DNA of 64,000 bases, from assembly GCF_020618475.1 (NCBI RefSeq), contig NZ_CP085338.1, positions 429,416 through 493,415 of the forward strand, written 5' to 3'. The position numbers and the translations under genes are program-made. This DNA is from Haladaptatus halobius (GTDB lineage: Archaea; Halobacteriota; Halobacteria; Halobacteriales; Haladaptataceae). The notes beneath the pieces are model-generated. The model did no database searches, had not been told where the DNA came from, and saw only the letters and a program-made list of their open reading frames with translations. The number at the start of each line of letters is the position of its first letter. Within the stretch, counting starts at the first letter, position 1. Positions 50,178 to 59,854 of this stretch are shown here, one piece after another.

Positions 50178-50352
50178 GATAATTGTTGATTGCTATCCCT
50201 TCAGTAGTCATGGAACCGATTTTCAATTCGTCCTCACTCTGATGTAGCCCATCGACTGTGATTGATAGTAGTCAGTGTACAAGACAGTGGGGAGATCATG
50301 ATTTACAGCATGACGACAGTAGGGAGTAGGTTTTGGGGTGTCAATCCCCCTC

Positions 50353-50458
50353 GAAAGCCCCGTACGCCCGACGGCTGCGCCTCGCTGCGCTCCTCACCGG
50401 GTTGCGGTGCGTGCGTCGGCTCACTCGCCGAGCGCCCGGCCCCTTTCAGTCCCCCCAG
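50353..50458. repeat. GAAAGCCC...CCCTTTCAGTCCC repeat, second type (copy 2)
   Basis: It matches 15561-15665 in TCGCTGCGCTCCTCAC, GTTGCGGTGCGTGCGTCGGC and GAGCGCCCGGCCCCTTTCA. It stands downstream of the HalOD1 gene. The space from 50178 to 50352 has no gene. Confidence 0.6.
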
Positions 50459-50526
50459 GTTTGGGTGATCGGAGTGGGTCCCCGATCGTCGTCGATGTTG
50501 TCGCAGTGCACGTGTTGCTCATACGT

Positions 50527-50893
50527 TCACTCACTCAATTCCTGCACCGCCGTAACCACATCCCAGTTCCGTCGGATGGCCTCCATTCCGAGAACCTTCC
50601 CGGCGTCCGTGAATCGGCCGTCGCCGAGCGCCTCCTTGTCGAGTTCGCTGTAGACTTCGCGGCCGCTCACCTCGAACGTCTCCGCCTCGTGTTGTCCATC
50701 CAGAAGTGCCTCGACTTGCTCGTCCGTCGGCTCCTCGTGGAGGAACGTGACGTAGTGTTTGATGCCATCCTCCGCTGGAACGTCGAAGGGCTGCTCGATC
50801 ACGACGTCCTGGAGTTCCGTTCGCGTTCTGATCATCACGGAGATGTCGTAGCCGAACGTGTCCTCGATTGCGTCGTGGATGGACTGTTTACTC
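50527..50893 (-). pseudogene. C-terminal fragment of a DUF1697-type protein
   Basis: The minus strand reads KQSIHDAIEDTFGYDISVMI, RTRTELQDVVIEQPFDVPAE and YVTFLHEEPTDEQVEALLDG, ending LGMEAIRRNWDVVTAVQELS. This corresponds to the second half of DUF1697 proteins (about 180 residues in full). The N-terminal half, which starts YVALLRGINVGG in the family, is missing, and a stop-rich region precedes. A start at 50838 would give a shortened 103-residue protein. Confidence 0.6.
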
Positions 50894-51180
50894 GAACATG
50901 TTTATCTAGGCGATGTTCGAAGTCTCCTTCGTCGGATTCCGACACTCAGGAATGCACCTTGAAGCGGATTCTGTCCGACCACGTCGACACCGATTTCCGC
51001 AGAAAAGGTCTTATAATCGCGGTAGCGCCATTTAGTTCCCTCCTAAATCGTTCACCGAATTCACGAACCGTCGACGATCACCGCGTTTCTTTAAAATCGA
51101 ACGCAGTTGCAGAACAAAGGCCGCGGATAGCATCGATATAACGACACAATGAGCGATTGAAAATAATCCGAGGATCAGAT

Positions 51181-52719
51181 ATGGAATTCGATGACCAAAA
51201 GACTGCGACTGAGTCGGATCAATCCGAGAGACGCGAACGAAGTTCATCACTTGCTTCCGTATCTCGCGGTGCAGGGCTCTTTTTGGTCGGAAAGGGGGCG
51301 GATAACGTGCTTCGATTGGGTATCAATATTATTTTAACGCGAGGGCTTGGTGAAGCGCTTTTCGGCGTTTACAGTTACGGATACGTTATTCTATCCATCG
51401 TTCGCACAGTGACTAACCTCGGGACGGATACGTCGATACTCAAATTCCTGCCGCAGTATAGCGGACAGAAACCGAAACAGAATCAAATGCTAGGTTTAGC
51501 GCTTTTCACATCACTTGCCGGGGGTATACTCATTAGTGGGTTCATCTTTCTTGGGGCCCCGATTATTACGGAGTTAACGCTAAAAAATCCACTACTGACC
51601 AATGTTTTGCGGATTTTAGCACTCGTCATCCCGTTTACAACATTGAGCAATATCCTGCAAACCGTCTTCAAGGCGCTTGAACTCCCTGAATATCAAGTTC
51701 TTCTGATGAACATCGTGACACCGAGCGTTCAACTACTCTTTATTGCTATTCCAATTCTCCTCGGATACAAGCTTCTCGGCGTCGTTGCGGCGAGCGTCGC
51801 GGCTGGCGTTGTCGTTTTTATTGCAACAGTTTCACTTTTTGCCTCTCGGATGACGCTTCGACCAACGTTACGGGGCTCACGTAGCGATATCGTCGAATTT
51901 TACAACTACTCGCTACCGTTAACGCTCACACAAGCGGGGGCGATCCTTGCGAATCGAATCGACTTACTGATGGTCGGCATCTTTATCTCGCAGGGAAGCA
52001 CTGTTGGAATTTATAAAGCAGCACTGGTCGTTGCAGGAATGCTCGTCCTGCCGCTGAGCGCGTTCAACCAAATCTTCCCTCCCGTCGCCTCTCGTCTCTA
52101 CACAAACGGGAAAATGGCTGAGTTGCAATCACTTTATCAGCAAATCACGCGCTGGATCTTTACTGTCGCACTTTTTCTCGCGCTCGGTGCAATTGTCTAC
52201 TCGAAGGAAATTTTGTTCATCTTCGGTGAGGGATACACAGATGGTAGCTCCATCCTCATTCTCTTTACTCTCGGCCAGTTAGCGAACGCTGCAGTCGGCC
52301 CTAGCGGTTTTTTGCTGATGATGACAGATCACCAGTATATTTCACTCGTTAATCGGTGGGGACTCGGCATTCTAAACGTGATTTGTAATTATGTGTTCAT
52401 CCAGGAATTTGGAGTTATTGGGGCAGCACTCGCAACAGCGAGTGTCCTCGCTCTAATAAATCTCGTTCGGGTCGTCGAAGTTTGGTACACTGAACATCTG
52501 TTCCCCTACTCCCGTCGATTCGTAAAACCCATCGTTGCAGGTCTCGGCACTGGGCTTATCATGTACGGATTACGGTCTGTGCTCTCTGGGTATCCACTTC
52601 TCGTTGTCGGCGGAGGAGTAGGGTTTTGTGCCTTCGGCGCTCTTCTGTTGGCTGCTGGCATTGAGGAAGAAGATCATGAATTTTTCTCAATGTGTGTTTC
52701 GTATGTCAAAAATTTGTAA
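51181..52719 (+). CDS. Polysaccharide/oligosaccharide flippase (Wzx/AglR-like)
   Basis: The 512-residue protein has 12-14 hydrophobic segments. The start SLASVSRGAGLFLVGKGADN, RLGINIILTRGLGEALFGVY, followed by ATDTSILKFLPQYSG-like loops, is typical of the Wzx/MATE-like MVF flippase family. Segments repeat in two halves. Such proteins move lipid-linked glycans across the membrane for surface polysaccharides or protein N-glycans (AglR in Haloferax). ATG 51181 is preferred to the TTG at 51157. It is convergent with the second flippase, with an IS derivative between. Confidence 0.85.
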   Translation: MEFDDQKTATESDQSERRERSSSLASVSRGAGLFLVGKGADNVLRLGINIILTRGLGEALFGVYSYGYVILSIVRTVTNLGTDTSILKFLPQYSGQKPKQNQMLGLALFTSLAGGILISGFIFLGAPIITELTLKNPLLTNVLRILALVIPFTTLSNILQTVFKALELPEYQVLLMNIVTPSVQLLFIAIPILLGYKLLGVVAASVAAGVVVFIATVSLFASRMTLRPTLRGSRSDIVEFYNYSLPLTLTQAGAILANRIDLLMVGIFISQGSTVGIYKAALVVAGMLVLPLSAFNQIFPPVASRLYTNGKMAELQSLYQQITRWIFTVALFLALGAIVYSKEILFIFGEGYTDGSSILILFTLGQLANAAVGPSGFLLMMTDHQYISLVNRWGLGILNVICNYVFIQEFGVIGAALATASVLALINLVRVVEVWYTEHLFPYSRRFVKPIVAGLGTGLIMYGLRSVLSGYPLLVVGGGVGFCAFGALLLAAGIEEEDHEFFSMCVSYVKNL

Positions 52720-52743
52720 ACGATGTACAGCTTCATAGAATTG

Positions 52744-53150
52744 CAGGGCGAGGATATCCGCGTCTTTAGGCGCGGGAGGAATCACCCGTCTATGGTCGCA
52801 AACGCCGAAGCCGGAAGATTTACGCTCTGAGGGGGCGTATTTCCGATACTCCTCGACGGCCAAAACGGACGCCGGGGAGGGGCCTCCGTAGGCAGGCCCC
52901 AAACAGCGGGACGGTGACGGTGTCACTCCGACCACGCGTGCCGTGGCGCGAAACACCCGAGAACACGCTGAATTAAAGCGGTGTGAGACGTCAGCGGTCC
53001 TCGCGGATACAACCCCCGCGAGAGTACGCCGGACGGGATAGAACAATTCCGACCGGAAGAACCGGCGGCGTGCAACCCGCCACGCCGATATCGAGGACGT
53101 GCCTGAAACCTTCGGGGGAATGCCACGTCCTTTAGGGCGTGGTAGCTTAC
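52744..53150 (-). mobile_element. TnpB-less IS200/IS605-type derivative (inverted copy)
   Basis: It reads on the minus strand from CCACGCCCTAAAGGACGTGG (53123-53142) to CCCGCGCCTAAAGACGCGG (52758-52776). It shares long blocks with 3291-3775, including CACACCGCTTTAATTCAGCG followed by TGTTCTCGGGTGTTTCGCGC. Interior differences, insertions and one end (upstream of 52850) differ from copy 1. The gap 53151-53392 shows only a hairpin GTGGCAGTTGCGCCAGCAAC and no gene. Confidence 0.65.
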
Positions 53151-53392
53151 TGCGCACATGTGTTCAACCTCAACGGTGAAGCAGAGAGATCTTTACTCAA
53201 AGTTACAACTACACCACCATATGACATTATCGGGTAGAGGAGCGCAACAGTACGCTGTTTGGTCGCTTTTGCATCCGTTTCCGTGGCAGTTGCGCCAGCA
53301 ACTGCTCCGGATCAACACCGACTAATTCTCACCTTCCGCAGTCATGAAGCTACTACGTCCTTAGAGAGCATCAACACTTTCGCGAATCCCTA

Positions 53393-54916
53393 TTACTCGG
53401 TCGTCTCAGGGACGTACCCGTGCAGGAAAGGGAGCTTCGTGTTTATGACCCCTTCGACGAAGTCTATGACGACTTTGTCTTCAGGTTGGAGACAGCCCTG
53501 TGTGGAGATGATGGTGAGAGTTGCTACAGCAGCTCCAACCAACGCAAGAGGGAGCGTAAATATGCTGAGCGTAATCGTTTGCATGAGCAATACGGTCGGC
53601 GGAATCAATAGTAGCGGCACGCGTGTTATCGTTCGAACTGTCCAGCGCGAGAAAGGTGTTATTCCAAACTTCGACCAAAGAACGGCTACCATGAAGACGT
53701 TGAGAGTGATGTTCGCGATCGCGGATGCGACGGAAGCCCCGATGAACCCGTAAGTCGGGATCAACACAAGATTCATGAGTAGGTTGAGGACGTATGCGAT
53801 CGCGTTGCCCACGAGAATTAGCTTTGTGTGCCCGAGTGCTGACAACGTTTCACGGTTTCGGCCACCGGCTGCCTCTGTGAAAAACCCAATTGAGAGGATG
53901 GCAAGTGCTAACGCGCCGTGGGCGTAGCGCGAACCGAAGAACACGGTCAGAACGTCGTCAGGAGAGACCACGAAGAGGAGGAACGCGGGGAACGTGACGA
54001 TAAAGATCCATTTCGTCGTGAGCTGATAAATTGTAGCTATTTCATCTCGTTTCCCATTCGCATCGAGCCGTGAAGCAAGCGGGAGATAGAGGAATCCGAA
54101 GGACGAGAGAGCAAGCAGGAGGCCGTTTGCGAGAGGGTACGCGGAGGAATACAGTCCAACCTCGTGGGAAGTGGTGAAGTATCCAAGCATCACCGTATCG
54201 GTTCGGGTCAGGAGGTCCGCGAGAACCGACGAGACCACGAGCGGCGCAGAGAATACCGCTATCTCGCGTATGTGGAGGCGAAACGACCCGACGAGCGGGA
54301 ACAGGCGATTCAGAAGGTAATGAGAGACAAGGAACACCACAGCGGCACTGACGAAATACGCGTATCCGGCCGCCATTGCCCCGAAGCCTAAGGAAAGCAG
54401 CACGCCGAGGAGGAGAACTCTACCGAGTGGGTACAATAAATCACCGACAAATATCTTATAAATGGTGTTTTCTAACCCGCGGATTCCACCGACACCAACC
54501 TGATACCAGACGTAGAGTGGGATGGTGAGCGCGAATATCAGAATCAGTTGGCTCGAAGCGGAGCTATCAAACAGTTGCGAAGTAATGAAGTTAGCGTTAA
54601 AAATTATCAAACCAACCAACACCACGGCTACCGCCCCAGTAAAGAGGATGCCAGTCAGCCATGTTCCCCGAATATCTCGCTTGTCGTCGAACCGAGCCAC
54701 GTAGCGCGGAACTCCCTGGCTGAAACCAAGGAGCGCTAACGTACCCGCCAGCGACATGATCGTAAGTGCAATGCTTACTTCGCCGTACGCCGCAGTCGAG
54801 AGGCCACGTCCGATAACGATGCGTTCAAGAAGATTCCCCACTGAATAGAACACGGCACCGACGAATACGAGGCTCGCACTCGAAAGGAGGCTCTGAAGTT
54901 CGCGTTCCGTGCCCAT
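53393..54916 (-). CDS. Polysaccharide/oligosaccharide flippase, second copy
   Basis: The 507-residue protein starts ELQSLLSSASLVFVGAVFYS, VGNLLERIVIGRGLSTAAYG and RYVARFDDKRDIRGTWLTGI. It has 12-14 membrane segments and belongs to the same MVF family as the protein at 51181, with low identity. The C-terminal tail (KVVIDFVEGVINTKLPFLHG) is cytoplasmic. An unknown frame (54920-55159) ends 3 bases before its start, so it once belonged to a longer surface-glycan operon. Start ATG 54916. Confidence 0.85.
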   Translation of the reverse strand: MGTERELQSLLSSASLVFVGAVFYSVGNLLERIVIGRGLSTAAYGEVSIALTIMSLAGTLALLGFSQGVPRYVARFDDKRDIRGTWLTGILFTGAVAVVLVGLIIFNANFITSQLFDSSASSQLILIFALTIPLYVWYQVGVGGIRGLENTIYKIFVGDLLYPLGRVLLLGVLLSLGFGAMAAGYAYFVSAAVVFLVSHYLLNRLFPLVGSFRLHIREIAVFSAPLVVSSVLADLLTRTDTVMLGYFTTSHEVGLYSSAYPLANGLLLALSSFGFLYLPLASRLDANGKRDEIATIYQLTTKWIFIVTFPAFLLFVVSPDDVLTVFFGSRYAHGALALAILSIGFFTEAAGGRNRETLSALGHTKLILVGNAIAYVLNLLMNLVLIPTYGFIGASVASAIANITLNVFMVAVLWSKFGITPFSRWTVRTITRVPLLLIPPTVLLMQTITLSIFTLPLALVGAAVATLTIISTQGCLQPEDKVVIDFVEGVINTKLPFLHGYVPETTE

Positions 54917-54919
54917 GGA

Positions 54920-55159
54920 TTAGAGGTGGCCGAAATTTTCCATTCGGAGTTCGGTCCATCCATCGTCAGCAAATCCGCTCTCAATTCCATATCCAAAGTC
55001 GGAAAGCATGTTCATCGGAACCGGTAGTAGTTCACCGGTGATCGTGGTTGTCACTTGGGTTGAGATAGGGAAGCCAATTGTTGTTCCCGAGAAAACGAAC
55101 TGCTGGTACAACCAACTAATACAGGCGCTGAATCGTTTTTCGGACATACAATTCTTCAT
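54920..55159 (-). pseudogene. Possible C-terminal remnant of a glycan-pathway gene
   Basis: The 79-codon frame ends ELLPVPMNMLSDFGYGIESG, then FADDGWTELRMENFGHL and a stop 3 bases before the flippase ATG. That spacing is typical of operon neighbours. The first half (SACISWLYQQFVFSGTTIGF) seems not to fit. I cannot identify the family. Confidence 0.35.
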
Positions 55160-55454
55160 ACCGCCTTAAACGCTGTTTCAAAACCACTTTGTTATACTCC
55201 GAGTCAAAGAGAGACAAGAACATCTTACCAGCTTGTGAACGCTCGTGAACGGCCAATCCACAATGATGCATCGACTCTATCGCAAAATATTAATAAGAAA
55301 TTAGATGGTACGGCGGGCGTACCCCAGCAAATGACTTTGGAAATAGGCGAGATGCGCTGATGAGGCCGTCACAGAAGGGTTCACACCCCGACACTGTCTA
55401 GCGGTCGAAATCCATGAAATAGGCCTCTTTAAGTGAAGAGGAGAACTGCTAGTG

Positions 55455-55855
55455 ACCTCCTCCACGCCGTGAACGACGTGGCATCCCACCATGGGATATC
55501 GGCCACTAGCCTTTGAGGTTCTAACCCGCACTCTCACAGGAACCGGCGACATCTCGGAAGACACAATCTTCCGACGAGTCCGCGAGAGCTCTGCTCTCGT
55601 AAGACACCGGGGGAACCTCTCGGTGTGACTCCCGTGCTAGGGCTATGGCCCGGTCACACAGGCCCCATCTCCGACCGAGTCATCGGCATACGTGTATTCT
55701 CTGGCATGACTCTCTCCGCCGGAGTAGCATGTCCAAACACATAGTACAGACGCTTAACCGTACCGCCGTGGGATATCCGCCCCCGCAACCGACGGTGGGT
55801 AGTCGGCCGGGCCTCCCGTTCGCCCCGCGCCTCAAGACGCGGGTATGTACTACAA
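55455..55855. mobile_element. TnpB-less IS200/IS605-type derivative
   Basis: Hairpins CCACGCCGTGAACGACGTGG (55462-55481) and CCCGCGCCTCAAGACGCGGG (55824-55843) bound the element. The right one equals the right end at 3742-3761 apart from one or two bases. The interior (about 340 bases) has no gene and does not match the 3291 copy well. The preceding 55160-55454 is AT-rich, without a gene. Confidence 0.6.
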
Positions 55856-56049
55856 ACTGCTAATCACCTAACGTGACGCTATATATGTTGGTTGTAACAG
55901 TAACCGCGTCAAGTATTCTGTGACACCCTTCTCTCCATAGCATATTCACAGAGAGACGACAAACACCGTGAATCGCCTGAAGATTAACTCGAAGACTTCC
56001 CATAGATTCGTCGGATATTCCCGCATTGCGACCGAAAGGGTAGATCACC

Positions 56050-56300
56050 TTGACCTCCTCCCCGCCGTAAACGGCGAGGATTCCCCCGTGGGGTGTCGGG
56101 CGGTCCGACACTCCCGGCGGTAACTTGCGGGTTTGTATGCTCCACGTCGAGGCGGTGAGCGCGTGGCGACACCAGTTCATATGAACTCCCTCGCTTGTGG
56201 CATACGAGCGGGGCCATCAGCCGTACTCACCGTTGAAGCCACGTCGGTGAGACCCACACGGGCAGGGGTGCTGTAGTTGGTGACGGGGAAGCCCAAGCCA
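56050..56300. mobile_element. IS200/IS605-type end with adjoining GC-rich segment
   Basis: CTCCCCGCCGTAAACGGCGA (56055-56074) followed by GGATTCCCCCGTGGGGTG is the hairpin end seen at 15317 and 63860. GTGTCGGGCGGTCCGACAC (about 56093-56111) is a second stem. No gene is present; the other end may be near 56285 (GGGGAAGCCCAAGCC). Confidence 0.45.
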
Positions 56301-56468
56301 GCCCCAATTTTCCCGGTTGAGTTGGAAATACATACGACACCGAGCGGCCTAAATCTTGCGGTAGTGTGTCTGTGCCTATCGCTTAGACCCTATCCTAAAG
56401 GGCCAGGCTTCCGCTTGCTATACGTCATTTCGGAAAAATTCGCTGATTTTCTCAAATATAGAATTTGA

Positions 56469-56581
56469 GTGCCCAGGGTGCGGTGGAACTATGAAAGAAC
56501 AAGACGAATACTGCCGGCATTGTGGGCGACAACTACTGGAAAAGACAAAATTGATTTTCCTACCGTTGTATCATTGGAATC
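56469..56581 (+). pseudogene. Zinc-ribbon fragment
   Basis: The frame, without a start codon, reads EFECPGCGGTMKEQDEYCRH and CGRQLLEKTK, two CxxC pairs of a zinc ribbon. It stops at TGA near the LPG-synthase-like gene on the other strand. Confidence 0.3.
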
Positions 56582-56593
56582 CATTGAATATAG

Positions 56594-57616
56594 TTAGCTG
56601 ACGCGATTGGCCGTTACTACCGCAAGTACCCCTCCCCCTATTACCGTTGGAACCCAGTAAATGAGTCCACGGAAGATGATGACCGCAGCCACAATGACCG
56701 CAGATTCTATACTTGTTGTTGAGGCAAGGAGTGCAACAAGAACTGTTTCAATTCCACCTGCCCCACCGGGAAGTGGTGTTACGCCAGCAATAGCGCTAAT
56801 TGGGATTGCGAATAACACAACCGAAAAAGGAACTGTTGTTCCAATTGCGTAGAACGCTAGCCATAATGCACCTGCTTGAAACAGCCAACCAGCACTAGAA
56901 AACCCAAGTGCAGTTATGAGTTGTATTGGATTTCTAGCAACTTTCTCGATTGTCTGAATAAAGTGTTTAATTCGACCTCTAATTGCCTCCTGGCTAGGCG
57001 CAGAAAAGCGTGGAATCACGCCTGCAATTTGGCGGAGTAATCCAGCGAGGCCAGATGAAAGATACTGTTCAACAACAACACGAGATGTCCATAAGTAGTA
57101 GCCACCGCCAAAGATAATCACACCTAGTCCGCTGAGAAGAACGGCTGCGAACTTCATGTGCGATGTGAGCGTCAACACGATTGCATAGTAGCCAATTCCA
57201 ATCATGGCAAACAAGAACGACGGAACAAAATTGAGCGTGTCAACGCTTGCGATTGCCGCTAACCCCGTTTCGTACTTCGTTTCTGATGTTCGTGAGATCA
57301 AATAGGCTGTAATCGGTTCACCACCGGCTTGGCCGAATGGTGTTACATTGTTTGAGAAGGTAGCGCCTGAAAACAGGAAAAACGACCGCGGAATGGACAC
57401 TGATACGTCCAATGTCTGAAGAACCGTTCTCAGTGATTGGCTCCAGGCGAATAACCAGCCGATTATCGTCACGAGTACAAGCCCAATAATCGTCCGCTGT
57501 GCCTGTTGTAATGCAGTGAGAACAGGTTCGATATCAACAAACCAGAATAAGAGGGCGAATACAGGAACAGTAAGAAGAAACCCAAAGAGGACTCTCTGAA
57601 CGAGCGAGCGATCCAT
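56594..57616 (-). CDS. Lysylphosphatidylglycerol-synthase-like membrane protein (UPF0104)
   Basis: The 340-residue protein has 8-9 membrane segments and the family motif TFSNNVTPFGQAGGEPITAY near residue 90, in which the polar NNVTPFGQAGGEP loop is conserved. A second conserved stretch is AGVTPLPGGAGGIETVLVAL near 285. This is the membrane domain of MprF-like proteins; archaeal AglD-type relatives carry it next to glycosyltransferases. It may flip or anchor a lipid-linked glycan. Its location next to two flippases fits a surface-glycan role. Start ATG 57616. Confidence 0.85.
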   Translation of the reverse strand: MDRSLVQRVLFGFLLTVPVFALLFWFVDIEPVLTALQQAQRTIIGLVLVTIIGWLFAWSQSLRTVLQTLDVSVSIPRSFFLFSGATFSNNVTPFGQAGGEPITAYLISRTSETKYETGLAAIASVDTLNFVPSFLFAMIGIGYYAIVLTLTSHMKFAAVLLSGLGVIIFGGGYYLWTSRVVVEQYLSSGLAGLLRQIAGVIPRFSAPSQEAIRGRIKHFIQTIEKVARNPIQLITALGFSSAGWLFQAGALWLAFYAIGTTVPFSVVLFAIPISAIAGVTPLPGGAGGIETVLVALLASTTSIESAVIVAAVIIFRGLIYWVPTVIGGGVLAVVTANRVS

Positions 57617-57847
57617 ATGATTGGTAGAGCGAACCGCTCATATCAATCTTTTGGTTCATCAATCGTTAATTCCCACAGAATATGAAATCGCAATAACTGG
57701 AATATGTCTTGTTGCTAGCGTAGTATCAGCGTCGATGCCCGCTTAAAGAGTCCCAGTGATGGTTTCAAGAATTAGAATATAACTGTCCGCCAAGCAACGG
57801 ACTCAAATTGAGAGAACCCGTACTGGTTCTCCATACAGCAGCTAAGA

Positions 57848-58654
57848 ATGATGCAGATACAAGATCTAATCAACGAAATCGTAGTGAATGTTGATTCTAT
57901 TCTATTATTTGAACCTAATAAAGATAGTTATAATCTATATAAAGATATAACTAATACTGTGACAATTGCTAAAGAGAACGAATTCGATAAGGAACAGTTT
58001 ATCGAATTGCCTATCGACTTTCAGGACACAACCGAACTCGTTCGATTTGGGATTACAGGTGCACTAGACCAGGGGTTTGTTGAGGAAAACACTGCTGCGA
58101 TTTGCGTTACAAATCTTTTCAATAGTGATGCTGATTCAATCACTCGTGTTTCCGTTGATGGGAATAATGAGAGTGAGTTCTATGATTTCTTTGCTTTTTC
58201 ACGTGCTGAGGCATCTGTCATCGGAGAAACGCTCAAATTAGCTATCAGTCTTGGGAAGCAAGGGCAGAAAGGTGAACCAGTTGGTGCTCTTTTTTCTATC
58301 GGTGATGCAGGCACTGTGATGAGTTCCTCCCGTTCACTATCGTATAATCCATTTGATCAGTCTCATGTTCGCGTTGGCGATTCAATAATGAAGGTGATGC
58401 TCAAGGAATTCTCACGACTTGACGGTGCATTCGTTATCTCGGATGCCGGCAAAATCGTCAGTGCCTATCAGTATCTCGAACCAATAATTGAGGATCTCAA
58501 TATCCCAAAAGGACTTGGAACACGGCATCATGCGGCAGCGGCGATCACGAACGAGACCGATGCTGTCACAATCGTTCTCAGTGAAAGCGATAGTCGCGTT
58601 CGTGGATTCAAGAATGGCGATTTAATCTTCAATATTGATCCAGAAATGTACTGA
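57848..58654 (+). CDS. dacZ: Diadenylate cyclase (DacZ-like, c-di-AMP synthesis)
   Basis: The 268-residue protein has the DAC catalytic core in its C-terminal half: the DGA motif at 192-194 (RLDGAFVISDAGKIVS) and GTRHHAAAA at 224-232, which place ATP for the condensation of two ATP to c-di-AMP. The N-terminal 120 residues form the archaeal regulator domain. c-di-AMP is a known second messenger in haloarchaea, linked to osmotic balance. The first 100 bases of the gene are very AT-rich (TTCTATTCTATTATTTG), and codon use is softer than that of neighbours, which suggests transfer. ATG 57851 is an alternative start. Confidence 0.85.
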   Translation: MMQIQDLINEIVVNVDSILLFEPNKDSYNLYKDITNTVTIAKENEFDKEQFIELPIDFQDTTELVRFGITGALDQGFVEENTAAICVTNLFNSDADSITRVSVDGNNESEFYDFFAFSRAEASVIGETLKLAISLGKQGQKGEPVGALFSIGDAGTVMSSSRSLSYNPFDQSHVRVGDSIMKVMLKEFSRLDGAFVISDAGKIVSAYQYLEPIIEDLNIPKGLGTRHHAAAAITNETDAVTIVLSESDSRVRGFKNGDLIFNIDPEMY

Positions 58655-58864
58655 TTGCTTGTTTCCAAATCCTTTGTCAGCGTGAACATGGGTCAAAGGG
58701 AAACTAACTAGATAATTTTCGCGACAAGTCCGAATCTCCAAGCGCTCTTTTTCGACTGCTCATGAACGGTTGTATCATCGACTAATAGACGCATGTCTCG
58801 ACCACTATGTAAATGAATTTGGCAAAGCGGAGATCACTGATTGCACGTATTGGACGACCAGTAC

Positions 58865-58921
58865 ACCTGTTTTTTGTGCCCCGAGGGGTGTGGGGCACAC
58901 TGCGTGCCTCGCGGAGCGAGT
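58865..58921 (+). repeat. GC hairpin leader of a SWIM gene (copy 2)
   Basis: GTGCCCCGAGGGGTGTGGGG followed by CACACTGCGTGCCTCGCGGA precedes ATG 58922, like the leader at 34608-34660. The oligo-T TTTTTTG just before it and the stem suggest a terminator-like or regulatory hairpin. Confidence 0.5.
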
Positions 58922-59359
58922 ATGTTTAGTAAAAACGTCCTGTTCCACCTGACGTTCACCACCCGAGTTGCAAAGCGCGCTCAGTACGAAGTCCTCGAAT
59001 TTTCAGTCGGTGCAGAGGGTGTTTGCGTTCGCAATACCAGTCACGCGAATCCAGTCGACAACGAATATCTCGTCACTGTTCACAACAGGATACCCATCGC
59101 TTGCGAATGCCCTGCAGATGACTGCTACAAGGGGGCGTGCAAACACCGCGTCGGAGTTGCAATTCGAACACCACTCTTGCAAGCGGCCACAGACCACTCC
59201 CTTGTCGCAGACGGTGGGATTCAAATCGAGAACGAACGTGAAACCCATGCAGACGACAGCCACAGTGCCCAGTCAAAGGTCTGTGACTGTGATGGGTTTG
59301 GTGGCTTTCCTTGTTGGCCCTGTGTGCGATCCGGGCGTCGCGATCTCTCGGAGGAATAA
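58922..59359 (+). CDS. SWIM zinc-finger protein, full-length copy
   Basis: The 145-residue protein starts MFSKNVLFHLTFTTRVAKRA and carries the SWIM finger CECPADDCYKGACKHRVGVA at about 60-79 (Cys-x-Cys...Cys-x-His). It continues for 65 residues with an acidic linker and the Cys cluster CDCDGFGGFPCWPCVRSG. SWIM fingers bind DNA or proteins; no partner gene is visible. The copy at 34661 lacks the second Cys cluster. ATG 58922 is chosen because the GC hairpin leader ends there. Confidence 0.75.
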   Translation: MFSKNVLFHLTFTTRVAKRAQYEVLEFSVGAEGVCVRNTSHANPVDNEYLVTVHNRIPIACECPADDCYKGACKHRVGVAIRTPLLQAATDHSLVADGGIQIENERETHADDSHSAQSKVCDCDGFGGFPCWPCVRSGRRDLSEE

Positions 59360-59524
59360 CGGGTTTCGAGTGTGAGTTCGCATCATTCTAAGTTACATAG
59401 AATTGGATTTGAGTTGTACGCGGTATAGCAAGTGGTTCTCGTCGGAATCGTGCGGGCGGCGAGGGTAAGAAGGTGATCCACCGCATGGAAAAGCTAGGAT
59501 ACCTTCGACAAGGAGCGGAGATCG

Positions 59525-59770
59525 TCACTCATCGATCGTATCAGCCAGGATGAGTTGATCACCATCCTCAAGCTGTGTCGTCTCACAGTCAAGCTGTTGG
59601 GCGTGAATACCGTTCTTCATGACAACGAGGTCGCTCGGGTCGATGTCATAGTCCTCAGTCAAGTCTGATAACACGTCTGCAATGGTTGCACCGTCGCTGA
59701 TACTCATGGTGAGTTGTTTATCATCGAGTTCGAATCGCACCGTCCCGTATGTTCGGACTTCGATCTGCAT
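59525..59770 (-). CDS. MoaD/ThiS-type ubiquitin-like protein
   Basis: The 81-residue protein has the beta-grasp pattern MQIEVRTYGTVRFELDDKQL, ISDGATIADVLSDLTEDYDI and LEDGDQLILADTIDE. It lacks a C-terminal Gly-Gly (ends TIDE), so it may be an accessory member rather than a thiocarboxylate carrier. It is convergent with, and close to, the aldehyde:ferredoxin oxidoreductase; its start is 84 bases from the second ubiquitin-like gene on the other strand. This suggests a link with the tungsten cofactor. Confidence 0.75.
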   Translation of the reverse strand: MQIEVRTYGTVRFELDDKQLTMSISDGATIADVLSDLTEDYDIDPSDLVVMKNGIHAQQLDCETTQLEDGDQLILADTIDE

Positions 59771-59854
59771 GACCAGACTACGAGTAGAGGACTCATGTTT
59801 GTTCGGGGAGCTTATTGGCAGTATACAAGTGCTCGCGAGACCAACCTTCGTTCA

